Of a stretch of 11,626 nt of DNA, positions 1 to 6,514 are shown in pieces. Origin of the DNA: Spirochaetales bacterium (GTDB lineage: Bacteria; Spirochaetota; Spirochaetia; Treponematales; UBA12059); NCBI GenBank assembly GCA_016938515.1, contig JAFGUM010000261.1, forward strand, positions 1-11,626, in the 5' to 3' direction. The notes beneath the pieces are model-generated. The model searched no databases. It was not told the DNA's origin and worked only from the letters and a program-made list of their open reading frames with translations. A program made the position numbers and the translations under genes. Every line of letters begins with the position of its first letter. Position 1 is the first letter of the stretch.

Positions 1-693
1 GCCAATTCAGCGATGTACGCGAGGCAGAACAAGGTTACGCGCCTGCAAAATGCGATGACACTGCTCGGCATCAACACCATTAAAAACGTCGTGATACTCG
101 TAACGGGTTCGAGTATGTTCAGGCAGAGCGCTGGATCACGGTTTTATACGTACTTTTGGCGCCATTCCCTGGCTACCGCCTTTGTATCACGGGATCTGAG
201 CCAGCGTCTGGGTATGGAATCTGTTTCAGAAGAAGCTTTTATAGCTGGTCTTCTCCACAATATTGGTCAGGTAGCGCTGTATCTTTCAGGACCAGCCGCG
301 TATGAAGCGCTGGTTGGCGAGGTTGAACGAGACGGTCGCCGTTTTAGCGAGCTTGAGGAGGCAGCGTACGGCACTACGCACCGGGATGTCGGCGGAGAAG
401 TGCTGGCTCTGTGGAACTTTCCGGAGATGTACTCTGACTGTGCTCGCGAGCACGGCAACGCCAATATCACCTCGAGCTGGAAGAAGCTCGTGCTCGTCGT
501 TTCGGTAGCGGCTTTCATAGCAGGCAACTGGTTCCAGTTCAAAGACAATCCAAAGGAATGGGCGCTTCTCAACCCGCTACTCGTTCATCTGGGGCTTGAC
601 ACCGCGAGCCTCGAGGCGTACCAAGCCGAATACCGGGAACGCATCGAGACGGACGCGTTTTATAAAGAATGCCAGAATCTGCTCATTGGATGA
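1..693 (+). CDS. HDOD-domain signalling protein, 3' part (5' end outside window)
   Basis: The reading frame is open from base 1 and ends at TGA 691-693. The first codons give ANSAMYARQ, which matches the usual NSa-x-y stretch inside HDOD domains, so the ATG at 13 is internal and the true start lies upstream. Further HDOD landmarks follow: AMTLLGINTIKNVV, then FWRHSLATAF, then EEAFIAGLLHNIGQVALY, then an E-rich segment with THRDVGGEVLALWNFPEMYSDCAREHG. HDOD domains are related to HD phosphohydrolases but usually lack the metal ligands and act as regulatory or scaffold domains in signal transduction, often linked to c-di-GMP or chemotaxis. Here the HD pair of LLHDIG reads HN, consistent with a non-catalytic domain. 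No transmembrane segment is evident. The gene runs convergent with the pelB-like gene and overlaps its last codons by 11 bp. A functional link with the polysaccharide locus is possible but unproven. Confidence 0.85.
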   Translation, partial: ANSAMYARQNKVTRLQNAMTLLGINTIKNVVILVTGSSMFRQSAGSRFYTYFWRHSLATAFVSRDLSQRLGMESVSEEAFIAGLLHNIGQVALYLSGPAAYEALVGEVERDGRRFSELEEAAYGTTHRDVGGEVLALWNFPEMYSDCAREHGNANITSSWKKLVLVVSVAAFIAGNWFQFKDNPKEWALLNPLLVHLGLDTASLEAYQAEYRERIETDAFYKECQNLLIG

Positions 694-718
694 TGTAATC
701 TCCGAGTGCCATTCTGGC
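671..718. repeat. Inverted repeat spanning both stop codons of the convergent gene pair
   Basis: GCCAGAAT (671-678) and ATTCTGGC (711-718) are a perfect 8-bp inverted repeat with a 32-nt loop. The loop contains both stop codons (683-685 minus, 691-693 plus). A second short perfect stem, TGGCGC-TT-GCGCCA (715-728), overlaps the right arm. There is no T-run on either side, so it is not a standard intrinsic terminator. It may form the 3'-end structure for one or both transcripts, or be chance within coding DNA. Confidence 0.35.
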
Positions 719-3700
719 GCTTGCGCCAATGCTGCCTGACCAGTACGAAACGGCTGTGTCTGTAGCCGCTGTCCACGTGAGCCCAGCGTCGATGCTTAGC
801 ATCATATCGCGACGCTCAAAGCCCAGCGACAGGGTTCCATCCATGGAAAGCCGCCCGTCTCCAGCCGCAGCGTAGTAACCAGGCCAGAACCGAGCAGAAG
901 CAGACAGCCTGGTAGTATCACCGGAATCGGTGCGGATCGCTACCTCTGGGCCGCCCTGTACCGTTATCACGCGGTCTGGAGCGTAGTAGTCATCAGGCGA
1001 TGTATCGGTGGCGTCTTGATACGATGCCACAGCCGCCAGATCCAGCGTAACCTGTGGGCTTGCCACTATGACGCTGCCCAGCCGGGCTTCTCCGGAAACT
1101 CGTAGCAGCGTGTTTATGGCGGCATCATCGACACCTGCCTGGAATATGCCACGAGCACCAGCATTGAGCCGGCCACTCAGGCTTCGCGCAAAGCTCCGCG
1201 AGCTGTTCTCCGCGTAGTAAGACCCGCCAATATCGATGACGTGTTCGTAGTGCGCGCTGCGGTTACGGTAGTACGTTTCCTCAACTTGATCAAAGCTATA
1301 CTCAAGGCTGGCTTCCGCGCCTTTCTGCAGCCACGAAGCCCCTGCTTTGAAACTCGGTGAGACGACTACATAGTCTGAAACCGTCTCCAGCGAATAATCG
1401 GCTACGGACGCGGGGAGGAAATTGTCCAGCTTGTTCTGGGCGGTACCTCCCAGCGCGCCGAATATTGTAACGCCTGTGCCGCGTATTTTTGCCGGTACTT
1501 CAAGATTGATGCTGTGAAGCGTTACGGATTCAGGGAAGGTTCCCGAGGCTGGCGCGTGAATCTTGTTGTGCCTGATTGTATATGAAGCGTCAAGTTCGAA
1601 TGAGCTGCCGAGGGGTGTACCGTAGGCGAGTCGCGAGATTGTAGAGGAGTCGCCGGTATCTATGGTTGTTGACAACCGTGCTTCAAGGCCAGGCGCGTGT
1701 GTGCCCGCGAGTCTGTTGTACGAGGATACTGCGTTGGCGTACCGTGGATTGAGGTCAAATACCTCTCGGTACTTCTTCATCGCGCCGCTCCAGTCACCAC
1801 TCATCTCCATGGCCCTGCCGAGTGTGAACATCGAAGCCGAGTCCGATGGGCTGACGGCAAGAACCCGAGCGAGCGCGAGCGCGGCATCGTCTGGGCGGTC
1901 TAGCCCGAGGTATACCTCCGCGAGCTCCCTGCGGTCTTGCTGCGTCTCGCTATCGTACTGGTAAGACCGCAAGGCCATCCGTGCCCGAGCGCGTTCAAGG
2001 AGTACACGACGGGCGTCCGCCATGTCTTTGGCCAGCAGGGTGCCAGTGCCGCCCTGCTCCAGGAGTTGCTGCTCGATGTACGACGCGCGCGCTACGGTGC
2101 CATCATCGAACGCCGAATCACGCGGTTCGTTCCGGGTTAGGGTAAGCGCAATTTTAGCTAGCTCGGGGCCGTGGGAGTAGTAATCCTCCGGGACGAACGC
2201 GTCAGCGGGCAGGGTTCCGGTTTCCCACAGCTCTGCCTGCACCAGCGATACACGCGTCGCCTCCAGCGGTTCCCCGTCCGGGGCGGACGGGGCGCCGCGG
2301 CCTAGTAGTAGCAGCATCCTGGCTCGTACGTGGTACGCGAGAGGATTTTCACCGGAGATTGACGCGAGTAAAGACAGGTCCGCATCCGGATTCCATAGCC
2401 AGGGAGCCAACTTTGATAGCATCTCTTCGTCGGCAACGAGGGCCAGGGCTTCACTGGTGCTCATCTCCACCAGCGACCGTGCTTCAGGTGTTACCGCTCC
2501 TATCCAGTCAAGTAGCGCTTCTCCGTAGGCCAGCGCCTTGAGCAGGGCACGGCGGGCGTCTTCGAGTTCGGTCGCTGTTTTTGCCTGACGCTTGGCATCC
2601 TTGCCGCGCAGCGCCTGATCGTTACGGGCGCTTGCCTTGAGTAGTGTTTCCCCCGCTTTTCGCAATGCGGTAGCCGCTTCGGTAGCCGCCGCAGGTATGC
2701 CTCCTACCGGGGTTTCGTACAGAGCCAGCGCATCAAGCAAGCGGTACGTTTCGGCGAGATCACCGTCAAGCTCCTTGAAGATAGCGAACATCTTGTTTGC
2801 GAGGATATTGTGTATCTCGCCGAGGGCGGCAGAAAGCATGCCATTCCAGTAGTAGGCGCGCACGAGTTCCTGCCGGAGTTCGAGATTATCTGGAGTGGCT
2901 CTGAGTCGCGCCGTATAGCCTTCCAGCGTCGCTGTTTTAATGGCTGCTTGCTGTTCTACCGCCGCGAGCACGCTGGCGAGTCGCGGTGATTCTGCAAAGG
3001 TGTTCCCGATGCGCTCGAGGGCCAGAGTGGCTTGTTCCGCCTGGCCAGATTTGCCGTACGTGTCAATCAGCAGCAGGTACAGAGCAAGACGCTCAGGGAA
3101 GGCTTCAATGCCATCAGACCAGGTCTGGATTGCCTTGTCGGGGTACCCATTCGTCAGGTATAGCTGACCAAGCTCAATAATTGAGTCAGCATCATCCTTG
3201 ACGCTGGTCCACAGACTGGAAAGCAGTCTCTCGCCATCTCTGACCTTGCCTTCCCACAGTAGCGTCAGCGCGTAGTTTACGCGAAGGTTGAGATCGTCCG
3301 GAAAGAGCTCTATGGCCTTGACGTACAATTCTTCGGCTTCCTGATATTTCATAAGCCACGCGCTCATTTTGGCTGCTTCCGCCCAAACGGAAGGATCTGC
3401 CCCAGGCGAGGCCAGGTATTCCCTGTACAGCCTGAGTCCCTCGTCTATCTCCCCGCTCCAGAAGCGGCTTTTGGCCATCTGCAGCGTGAATCGAGGGTCG
3501 TCTCCGGCCACCACGCGTCCCCGTGACAGCGTTTTCGCCGCGCTGGCGTTGTCGCCTATCAAGTTGTAGACCTGAGCGAGCAACAGGTATCGTTCCCGCT
3601 CTTTTGGCGCCGTCTGAATAGAGTATTCGTACTGGGGAATGGACAGGTACGGCGTGTTGATGGTTCTGTCTGCCAGATTTTTGGGGAAGCGATCCGGCAG

Positions 3701-4306
3701 CGCGGCTCTGTCTTCGGTTCCGGATGCCACGGCGGAGCCGGATGCAAGCAGAAAGAAAGCGTCAAGCGAAAAATAGTATCGTGAATCGTATTTTCGTGTT
3801 TCGCTCACCTCGAAGCGGAAGGTATGCACGCCTTCGGTGAGTTCCAGTGGTTCAAGGGCGGTAAACCAGTAGTTGACGGTAGAATAGCGTTCGTTTACTG
3901 CTACCTGCTCCCTGTACAAGTGTACTGGCTCCGCTCCGTCGATGCTCAGGTGCAGTGGTGATATGAACGAAGCGGTAGTTTCAACCTGGGGGCCTGGTGG
4001 TGTGCCTCCAACCCAGAGTGACCATGTCCCGGGTGTGTGTATAACCACCGTGTATTCGGCGTAGAAGGGAGCCGCGGTCGAGGTTCCTTCGCGATTGAGC
4101 TGGATCATGCGGAACGACGACGAGCCGTAGTCCAGGGTTGGGGCGTTGGCAAAGTTGGTCGTAACAGCGTCTTCCGCCTCTACCCAGATTAGACCCTCAG
4201 GCGCGGCCGGGAAGACAGGCTCCAGCCGCAGGGGCGTGGCGGTTTGGGTAAATGCTACAGAAGTGCACAGCGCTGACAGGATATATAAAAAATAAAGCTT
4301 TTTCAT
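683..4306 (-). CDS. PelB-like outer-membrane export porin: signal peptide, CBM-like domain, TPRs, C-terminal beta-barrel
   Basis: The protein has 1207 residues, close to P. aeruginosa PelB (about 1190). The start at 4306 is chosen over an in-frame ATG at 4330 because GGAGG lies 4 nt upstream (4311-4315) and the protein then opens with a typical signal peptide (MKKLYFLYILSALCTSVAF; cleavage near residues 20-24). Residues about 38-185 form a beta-rich module with an EAED motif (43-46), a PGTWSLWVGG strand and a closing FSLDAFFLL, resembling CBM6/CBM35 carbohydrate-binding modules. TPR-type helices follow at about 230-480 (for example YQEAEELYVKAIELFPDD) and about 780-862 (GDWSGAMKKYREVFDLNPRY), separated by a helical linker. 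Residues about 869-1207 alternate polar and hydrophobic residues with many aromatics, as in a 16-stranded barrel. Known family role: PelB passes Pel polymer through periplasm and outer membrane. The gene is divergent from pelD. BcsC- or PgaA-type porins share this build; the pelDEFG context favours PelB. The protein ends in IIQ rather than an aromatic residue. Confidence 0.78.
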   Translation of the reverse strand: MKKLYFLYILSALCTSVAFTQTATPLRLEPVFPAAPEGLIWVEAEDAVTTNFANAPTLDYGSSSFRMIQLNREGTSTAAPFYAEYTVVIHTPGTWSLWVGGTPPGPQVETTASFISPLHLSIDGAEPVHLYREQVAVNERYSTVNYWFTALEPLELTEGVHTFRFEVSETRKYDSRYYFSLDAFFLLASGSAVASGTEDRAALPDRFPKNLADRTINTPYLSIPQYEYSIQTAPKERERYLLLAQVYNLIGDNASAAKTLSRGRVVAGDDPRFTLQMAKSRFWSGEIDEGLRLYREYLASPGADPSVWAEAAKMSAWLMKYQEAEELYVKAIELFPDDLNLRVNYALTLLWEGKVRDGERLLSSLWTSVKDDADSIIELGQLYLTNGYPDKAIQTWSDGIEAFPERLALYLLLIDTYGKSGQAEQATLALERIGNTFAESPRLASVLAAVEQQAAIKTATLEGYTARLRATPDNLELRQELVRAYYWNGMLSAALGEIHNILANKMFAIFKELDGDLAETYRLLDALALYETPVGGIPAAATEAATALRKAGETLLKASARNDQALRGKDAKRQAKTATELEDARRALLKALAYGEALLDWIGAVTPEARSLVEMSTSEALALVADEEMLSKLAPWLWNPDADLSLLASISGENPLAYHVRARMLLLLGRGAPSAPDGEPLEATRVSLVQAELWETGTLPADAFVPEDYYSHGPELAKIALTLTRNEPRDSAFDDGTVARASYIEQQLLEQGGTGTLLAKDMADARRVLLERARARMALRSYQYDSETQQDRRELAEVYLGLDRPDDAALALARVLAVSPSDSASMFTLGRAMEMSGDWSGAMKKYREVFDLNPRYANAVSSYNRLAGTHAPGLEARLSTTIDTGDSSTISRLAYGTPLGSSFELDASYTIRHNKIHAPASGTFPESVTLHSINLEVPAKIRGTGVTIFGALGGTAQNKLDNFLPASVADYSLETVSDYVVVSPSFKAGASWLQKGAEASLEYSFDQVEETYYRNRSAHYEHVIDIGGSYYAENSSRSFARSLSGRLNAGARGIFQAGVDDAAINTLLRVSGEARLGSVIVASPQVTLDLAAVASYQDATDTSPDDYYAPDRVITVQGGPEVAIRTDSGDTTRLSASARFWPGYYAAAGDGRLSMDGTLSLGFERRDMMLSIDAGLTWTAATDTAVSYWSGSIGASARMALGDYIIQ

Positions 4307-4310
4307 GACG

Positions 4311-4315
4311 CCTCC
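4311..4315 (-). promoter_or_regulatory. Ribosome binding site deciding the pelB-like start
   Basis: GGAGG on the minus strand lies 4 nt before the ATG at 4306-4304. No comparable site precedes the upstream ATG at 4330, so the shorter form with the N-terminal signal peptide is preferred. Confidence 0.8.
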
Positions 4316-4333
4316 GATAATTGCCTTCATTGG

Positions 4334-4354
4334 AACATCGCGACTTCCGATGTT
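4334..4354. promoter_or_regulatory. 21-bp perfect dyad, candidate operator between the pelB-like gene and pelD
   Basis: AACATCG (4334-4340) and CGATGTT (4348-4354) are perfect 7-bp inverted half-sites separated by 7 bp, a layout typical of a dimeric transcription factor site. The dyad lies in the 54-bp gap between the divergent start codons, 6 bp before the pelD ATG. It would cover roughly -5 to +16 of the pelB-like promoter proposed at 4356-4384. A possible pelD -10 element, GATAAT at 4316-4321 (no convincing -35), would place the dyad just downstream of pelD's transcription start. As RNA it could also fold as a hairpin directly before pelD, which lacks a clear Shine-Dalgarno sequence. The regulator is unknown. 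Confidence 0.5.
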
Positions 4355-4355
4355 A

Positions 4356-4384
4356 ATAATATGCGAGCGCTACGCCTGCGGCAA
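4356..4384 (-). promoter_or_regulatory. Sigma70-type promoter for the pelB-like gene
   Basis: On the minus strand, TTGCCG (4384-4379) and TATTAT (4361-4356) are separated by exactly 17 bp. They match consensus at 4 of 6 and 5 of 6 positions. The start of transcription would fall near 4349, giving a leader of about 40 nt that contains the GGAGG site. The promoter overlaps the first eight codons of pelD, so the two transcription units compete for the same DNA. Confidence 0.5.
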
Positions 4385-5755
4385 TCTTCAGGGGCTGTTT
4401 TAACTGAAATTATTTTCATTGCCGCGATTCCAGTGGTCGTAGGGCTACTTGTGCCCGAAGCCGGTTCGATTCTGGTGCTGTCGCTGTGGGCTTTAGTAGC
4501 ACCGGTTGTCGCGGCTTTCAACGGGCTCGCATGGGCTTTGGCAAGCGCGGCTATCGGCGGTACGGCTCTTGCCCTGGTGCCAGGGCTTCCCACGATTAAA
4601 CTGGACGATACGCTCGTAGCAATTATTACCGCCACGGCAGCTAGTACAGCGTTCGTTTCGTTTACGAGACGCAGGCTTACCAGCTTTCGCGCCAAGCTGC
4701 TCGGGCGCTACCGCAACGCGATTCACAGCCTTGTAGAAATCAGGAAGCGAGCCGAGGTATTTGAAAAAGTAAACCGTGTACTGGAAAATCGGGTTTCATC
4801 GCAAAAGGACTCCATCACCATTTTGCACGACCAGGTAAAAAAAATGGCTTCCTTGAACCTTGATCAGGCGCTGGATACGATTCTGGAGACTCTCGTGCTC
4901 TTTGCCGAAATGTCTTGTGGTTCGATATGGCGCATGGACGAACACACGAAACAGCTCGTTCCAGCGGCTACCCTCGGCTGGCAAGATTACGCCTTGCGGG
5001 ATGTTACGCTCGATCTGGATTCTACCATCGAGGGCTACGTATTCAGAAACCGGAAGATCTTTTCACTGCGAATGCTGCTGGACAGCTCCGAGTTCGACAG
5101 ATTTGCTACAGATCGCACCGTCATTACGATGCCTATCATCATCGGCTCCAAGCCCTGGGGTGTGCTTACCGTTGAGGATCTACCCTTTGAGCGGTACTCC
5201 CAATACACGGAAACAATCATAGCCATCATGCTCAGCCTCGCTGAACCATACCTGAGGCAGATCATGGAATACGAGAAGCTCAATGATCAGAATGAGGTGG
5301 ATCCAGAGACGGGGCATCCCCTGCTGTCAATTTTATATAGAACGCTCGACGGGGATCTGGAACGCATACGGCACGAACCTGGTTTTGTCTCGCTTGTCAT
5401 CCTCGAGATTGCCAACTTCGACGATCTTCTGGGGCGCTGGGGCAGGGAGCGCATCAAGCACATGCTGTTCTCGCTCAAGAACGACTTTGACACGGTAATG
5501 AAGACGAAGTACAAAGCGTTCCATTTTAAAGAAGACAACCAGCTGGCCATGCTCATATACGATCTGGATCAGGACGGAACTTCGTTCTTCTGTCTTGATT
5601 TGCTTACCATGCTGAGCAAGTACCGATTTGCCATCGACGAAATCGAGACTCCCGTGGAGCTTATAGTTGGTTTCAGCTCCTCGACGCAGAGTGGAGAAAG
5701 CGTAGACGTGATGCTGGGTGCCGCAGAGCACCTGCTATCGGTGCAGAGGCTCTAG
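4361..5755 (+). CDS. pelD: PelD-like membrane receptor with GAF and degenerate GGDEF domains
   Basis: The protein has 464 residues (P. aeruginosa PelD about 455). Order of parts: four hydrophobic segments within residues about 14-101 (IIFIAAIPVVVGLLV; ILVLSLWALVAPVVAAF; ALASAAIGGTALALV; LVAIITATAASTAFV); a helical, probably coiled-coil linker at about 103-160; a GAF domain at about 165-305 (GSIWRMDEHTKQLVPAATLG, MPIIIGSKPWGVLTVED); and a GGDEF-like fold at about 310-464. The GGDEF signature is replaced by KEDNQ (390-394), so no cyclase activity is expected. In PelD the degenerate domain normally binds c-di-GMP through an RxxD inhibitory site and so activates polymer synthesis. Here the aligned positions read KTKY (381-384), which puts c-di-GMP binding in doubt. 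The ATG at 4361 is the only credible start, although no good Shine-Dalgarno is seen. It is the first gene of the pelDEFG operon. Confidence 0.85.
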   Translation: MRALRLRQSSGAVLTEIIFIAAIPVVVGLLVPEAGSILVLSLWALVAPVVAAFNGLAWALASAAIGGTALALVPGLPTIKLDDTLVAIITATAASTAFVSFTRRRLTSFRAKLLGRYRNAIHSLVEIRKRAEVFEKVNRVLENRVSSQKDSITILHDQVKKMASLNLDQALDTILETLVLFAEMSCGSIWRMDEHTKQLVPAATLGWQDYALRDVTLDLDSTIEGYVFRNRKIFSLRMLLDSSEFDRFATDRTVITMPIIIGSKPWGVLTVEDLPFERYSQYTETIIAIMLSLAEPYLRQIMEYEKLNDQNEVDPETGHPLLSILYRTLDGDLERIRHEPGFVSLVILEIANFDDLLGRWGRERIKHMLFSLKNDFDTVMKTKYKAFHFKEDNQLAMLIYDLDQDGTSFFCLDLLTMLSKYRFAIDEIETPVELIVGFSSSTQSGESVDVMLGAAEHLLSVQRL

Positions 5756-5764
5756 GGTGGCCCT

Positions 5765-6514
5765 ATGAAAAACTTCAGGGCTCTGCTGGAATCACGCACG
5801 GGGTTCAAACCAAGAACCGAGGCGCAGGCGCTGCGAGGCTACGCCGAGGGATTTCTGAATCCTGAATTTTATATATACCGGGCGGTTAATATACACCCCA
5901 TCATAGAAGAGCCGTGGGATGTAAACGAGATAGACCGCTTGCTCGCGAAGGAAGACCTTGACGTAGATACTGCCACACTTCTCATGATGGTGTTTGAGAA
6001 GATGATACGCCATCCAGACAAGGAGCTCGCGCTATTCGCCGCCGAGAGCATCAACGCGCTCGAGCGACGGTACCTTGCACAGGTACAGAAGCTCAGAAAA
6101 AGCCTCGGCGCCGAGCCGTCGTCAGAGGCTGTGCTGGCCCTCGTGGGGCGGTACAGGGACATGGGCCGGCTGTTTGCGTCCAGGCCGGTGCTTGGTGTCT
6201 TCTATCTTGGTGAGGCGCGGCGCGCGTACGAGAAGCACGCGAAGCGCATTGGCACGAATTTCACCATGCTACTACTGTATCTGGATGTGCTTATTGCGCT
6301 ATGCGACTCGGAGGCGGCCAAGCCGGTACTGGTGCGCGCGCTCAAGGATCACCCCGGAAACGCGCGGCTACGGTATGTTGCTGCCAAGCTGGCTTTTGCT
6401 GACGGCAGCGTGCGCGAAGTACTAAAAAACCTTGAAGCGATGGATATTGAAGAAGGCGACGCCGAGTACGCGGACATACAGAATTTCTGGACAAGAGGGG
6501 CGTGCCGTGACTGA
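5765..6514 (+). CDS. pelE: PelE-like soluble helical-repeat protein
   Basis: The protein has 249 residues and no signal peptide or obvious membrane segment, so it is probably cytosolic. It starts at ATG 5765, 9 bp after pelD. A purine-rich AGGGTGG (5754-5760) overlapping the pelD stop codon serves as ribosome binding site. The N-terminal half has paired helices with the motif HPDKELALFAAESINALERRY (residue 80 onward), the HEAT/TPR-like style I associate with PelE proteins. The C-terminal half (about 120-235) has TPR-like helices such as AAKPVLVRALKDHPGNARLRYVA. P. aeruginosa PelE is longer (about 330 residues), with N-terminal membrane segments before its TPRs, and is thought to bridge PelD, PelF and PelG. 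Assignment rests mostly on position between pelD and pelF plus repeat content. Its last 8 bases overlap the pelF start. Confidence 0.68.
   Translation: MKNFRALLESRTGFKPRTEAQALRGYAEGFLNPEFYIYRAVNIHPIIEEPWDVNEIDRLLAKEDLDVDTATLLMMVFEKMIRHPDKELALFAAESINALERRYLAQVQKLRKSLGAEPSSEAVLALVGRYRDMGRLFASRPVLGVFYLGEARRAYEKHAKRIGTNFTMLLLYLDVLIALCDSEAAKPVLVRALKDHPGNARLRYVAAKLAFADGSVREVLKNLEAMDIEEGDAEYADIQNFWTRGACRD
6494..6500 (+). promoter_or_regulatory. Ribosome binding site deciding the pelF start
   Basis: AGAGGGG lies 6 nt before GTG 6507, inside the end of pelE. It supports the GTG start over the in-frame ATG at 6432, whose extra 25 residues would merely overlap pelE and do not resemble a glycosyltransferase N-terminus. 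Confidence 0.7.

Noticed and set aside
4307..4330. Upstream ATG at 4330 for the pelB-like gene.
   Set aside because: It has no ribosome binding site and would bury the signal peptide behind 8 extra residues; ATG 4306 has GGAGG.
4327..4695. Minus-strand open frame of 122 codons opposite the pelD start.
   Set aside because: It is antisense to the pelD membrane region, has low-complexity Ala/Ser/Thr composition and no ribosome binding site.
6432..6506. Upstream ATG at 6432 for pelF.
   Set aside because: It would overlap pelE by more than 80 bp, the added residues look like out-of-frame pelE, and GTG 6507 has a good ribosome binding site.
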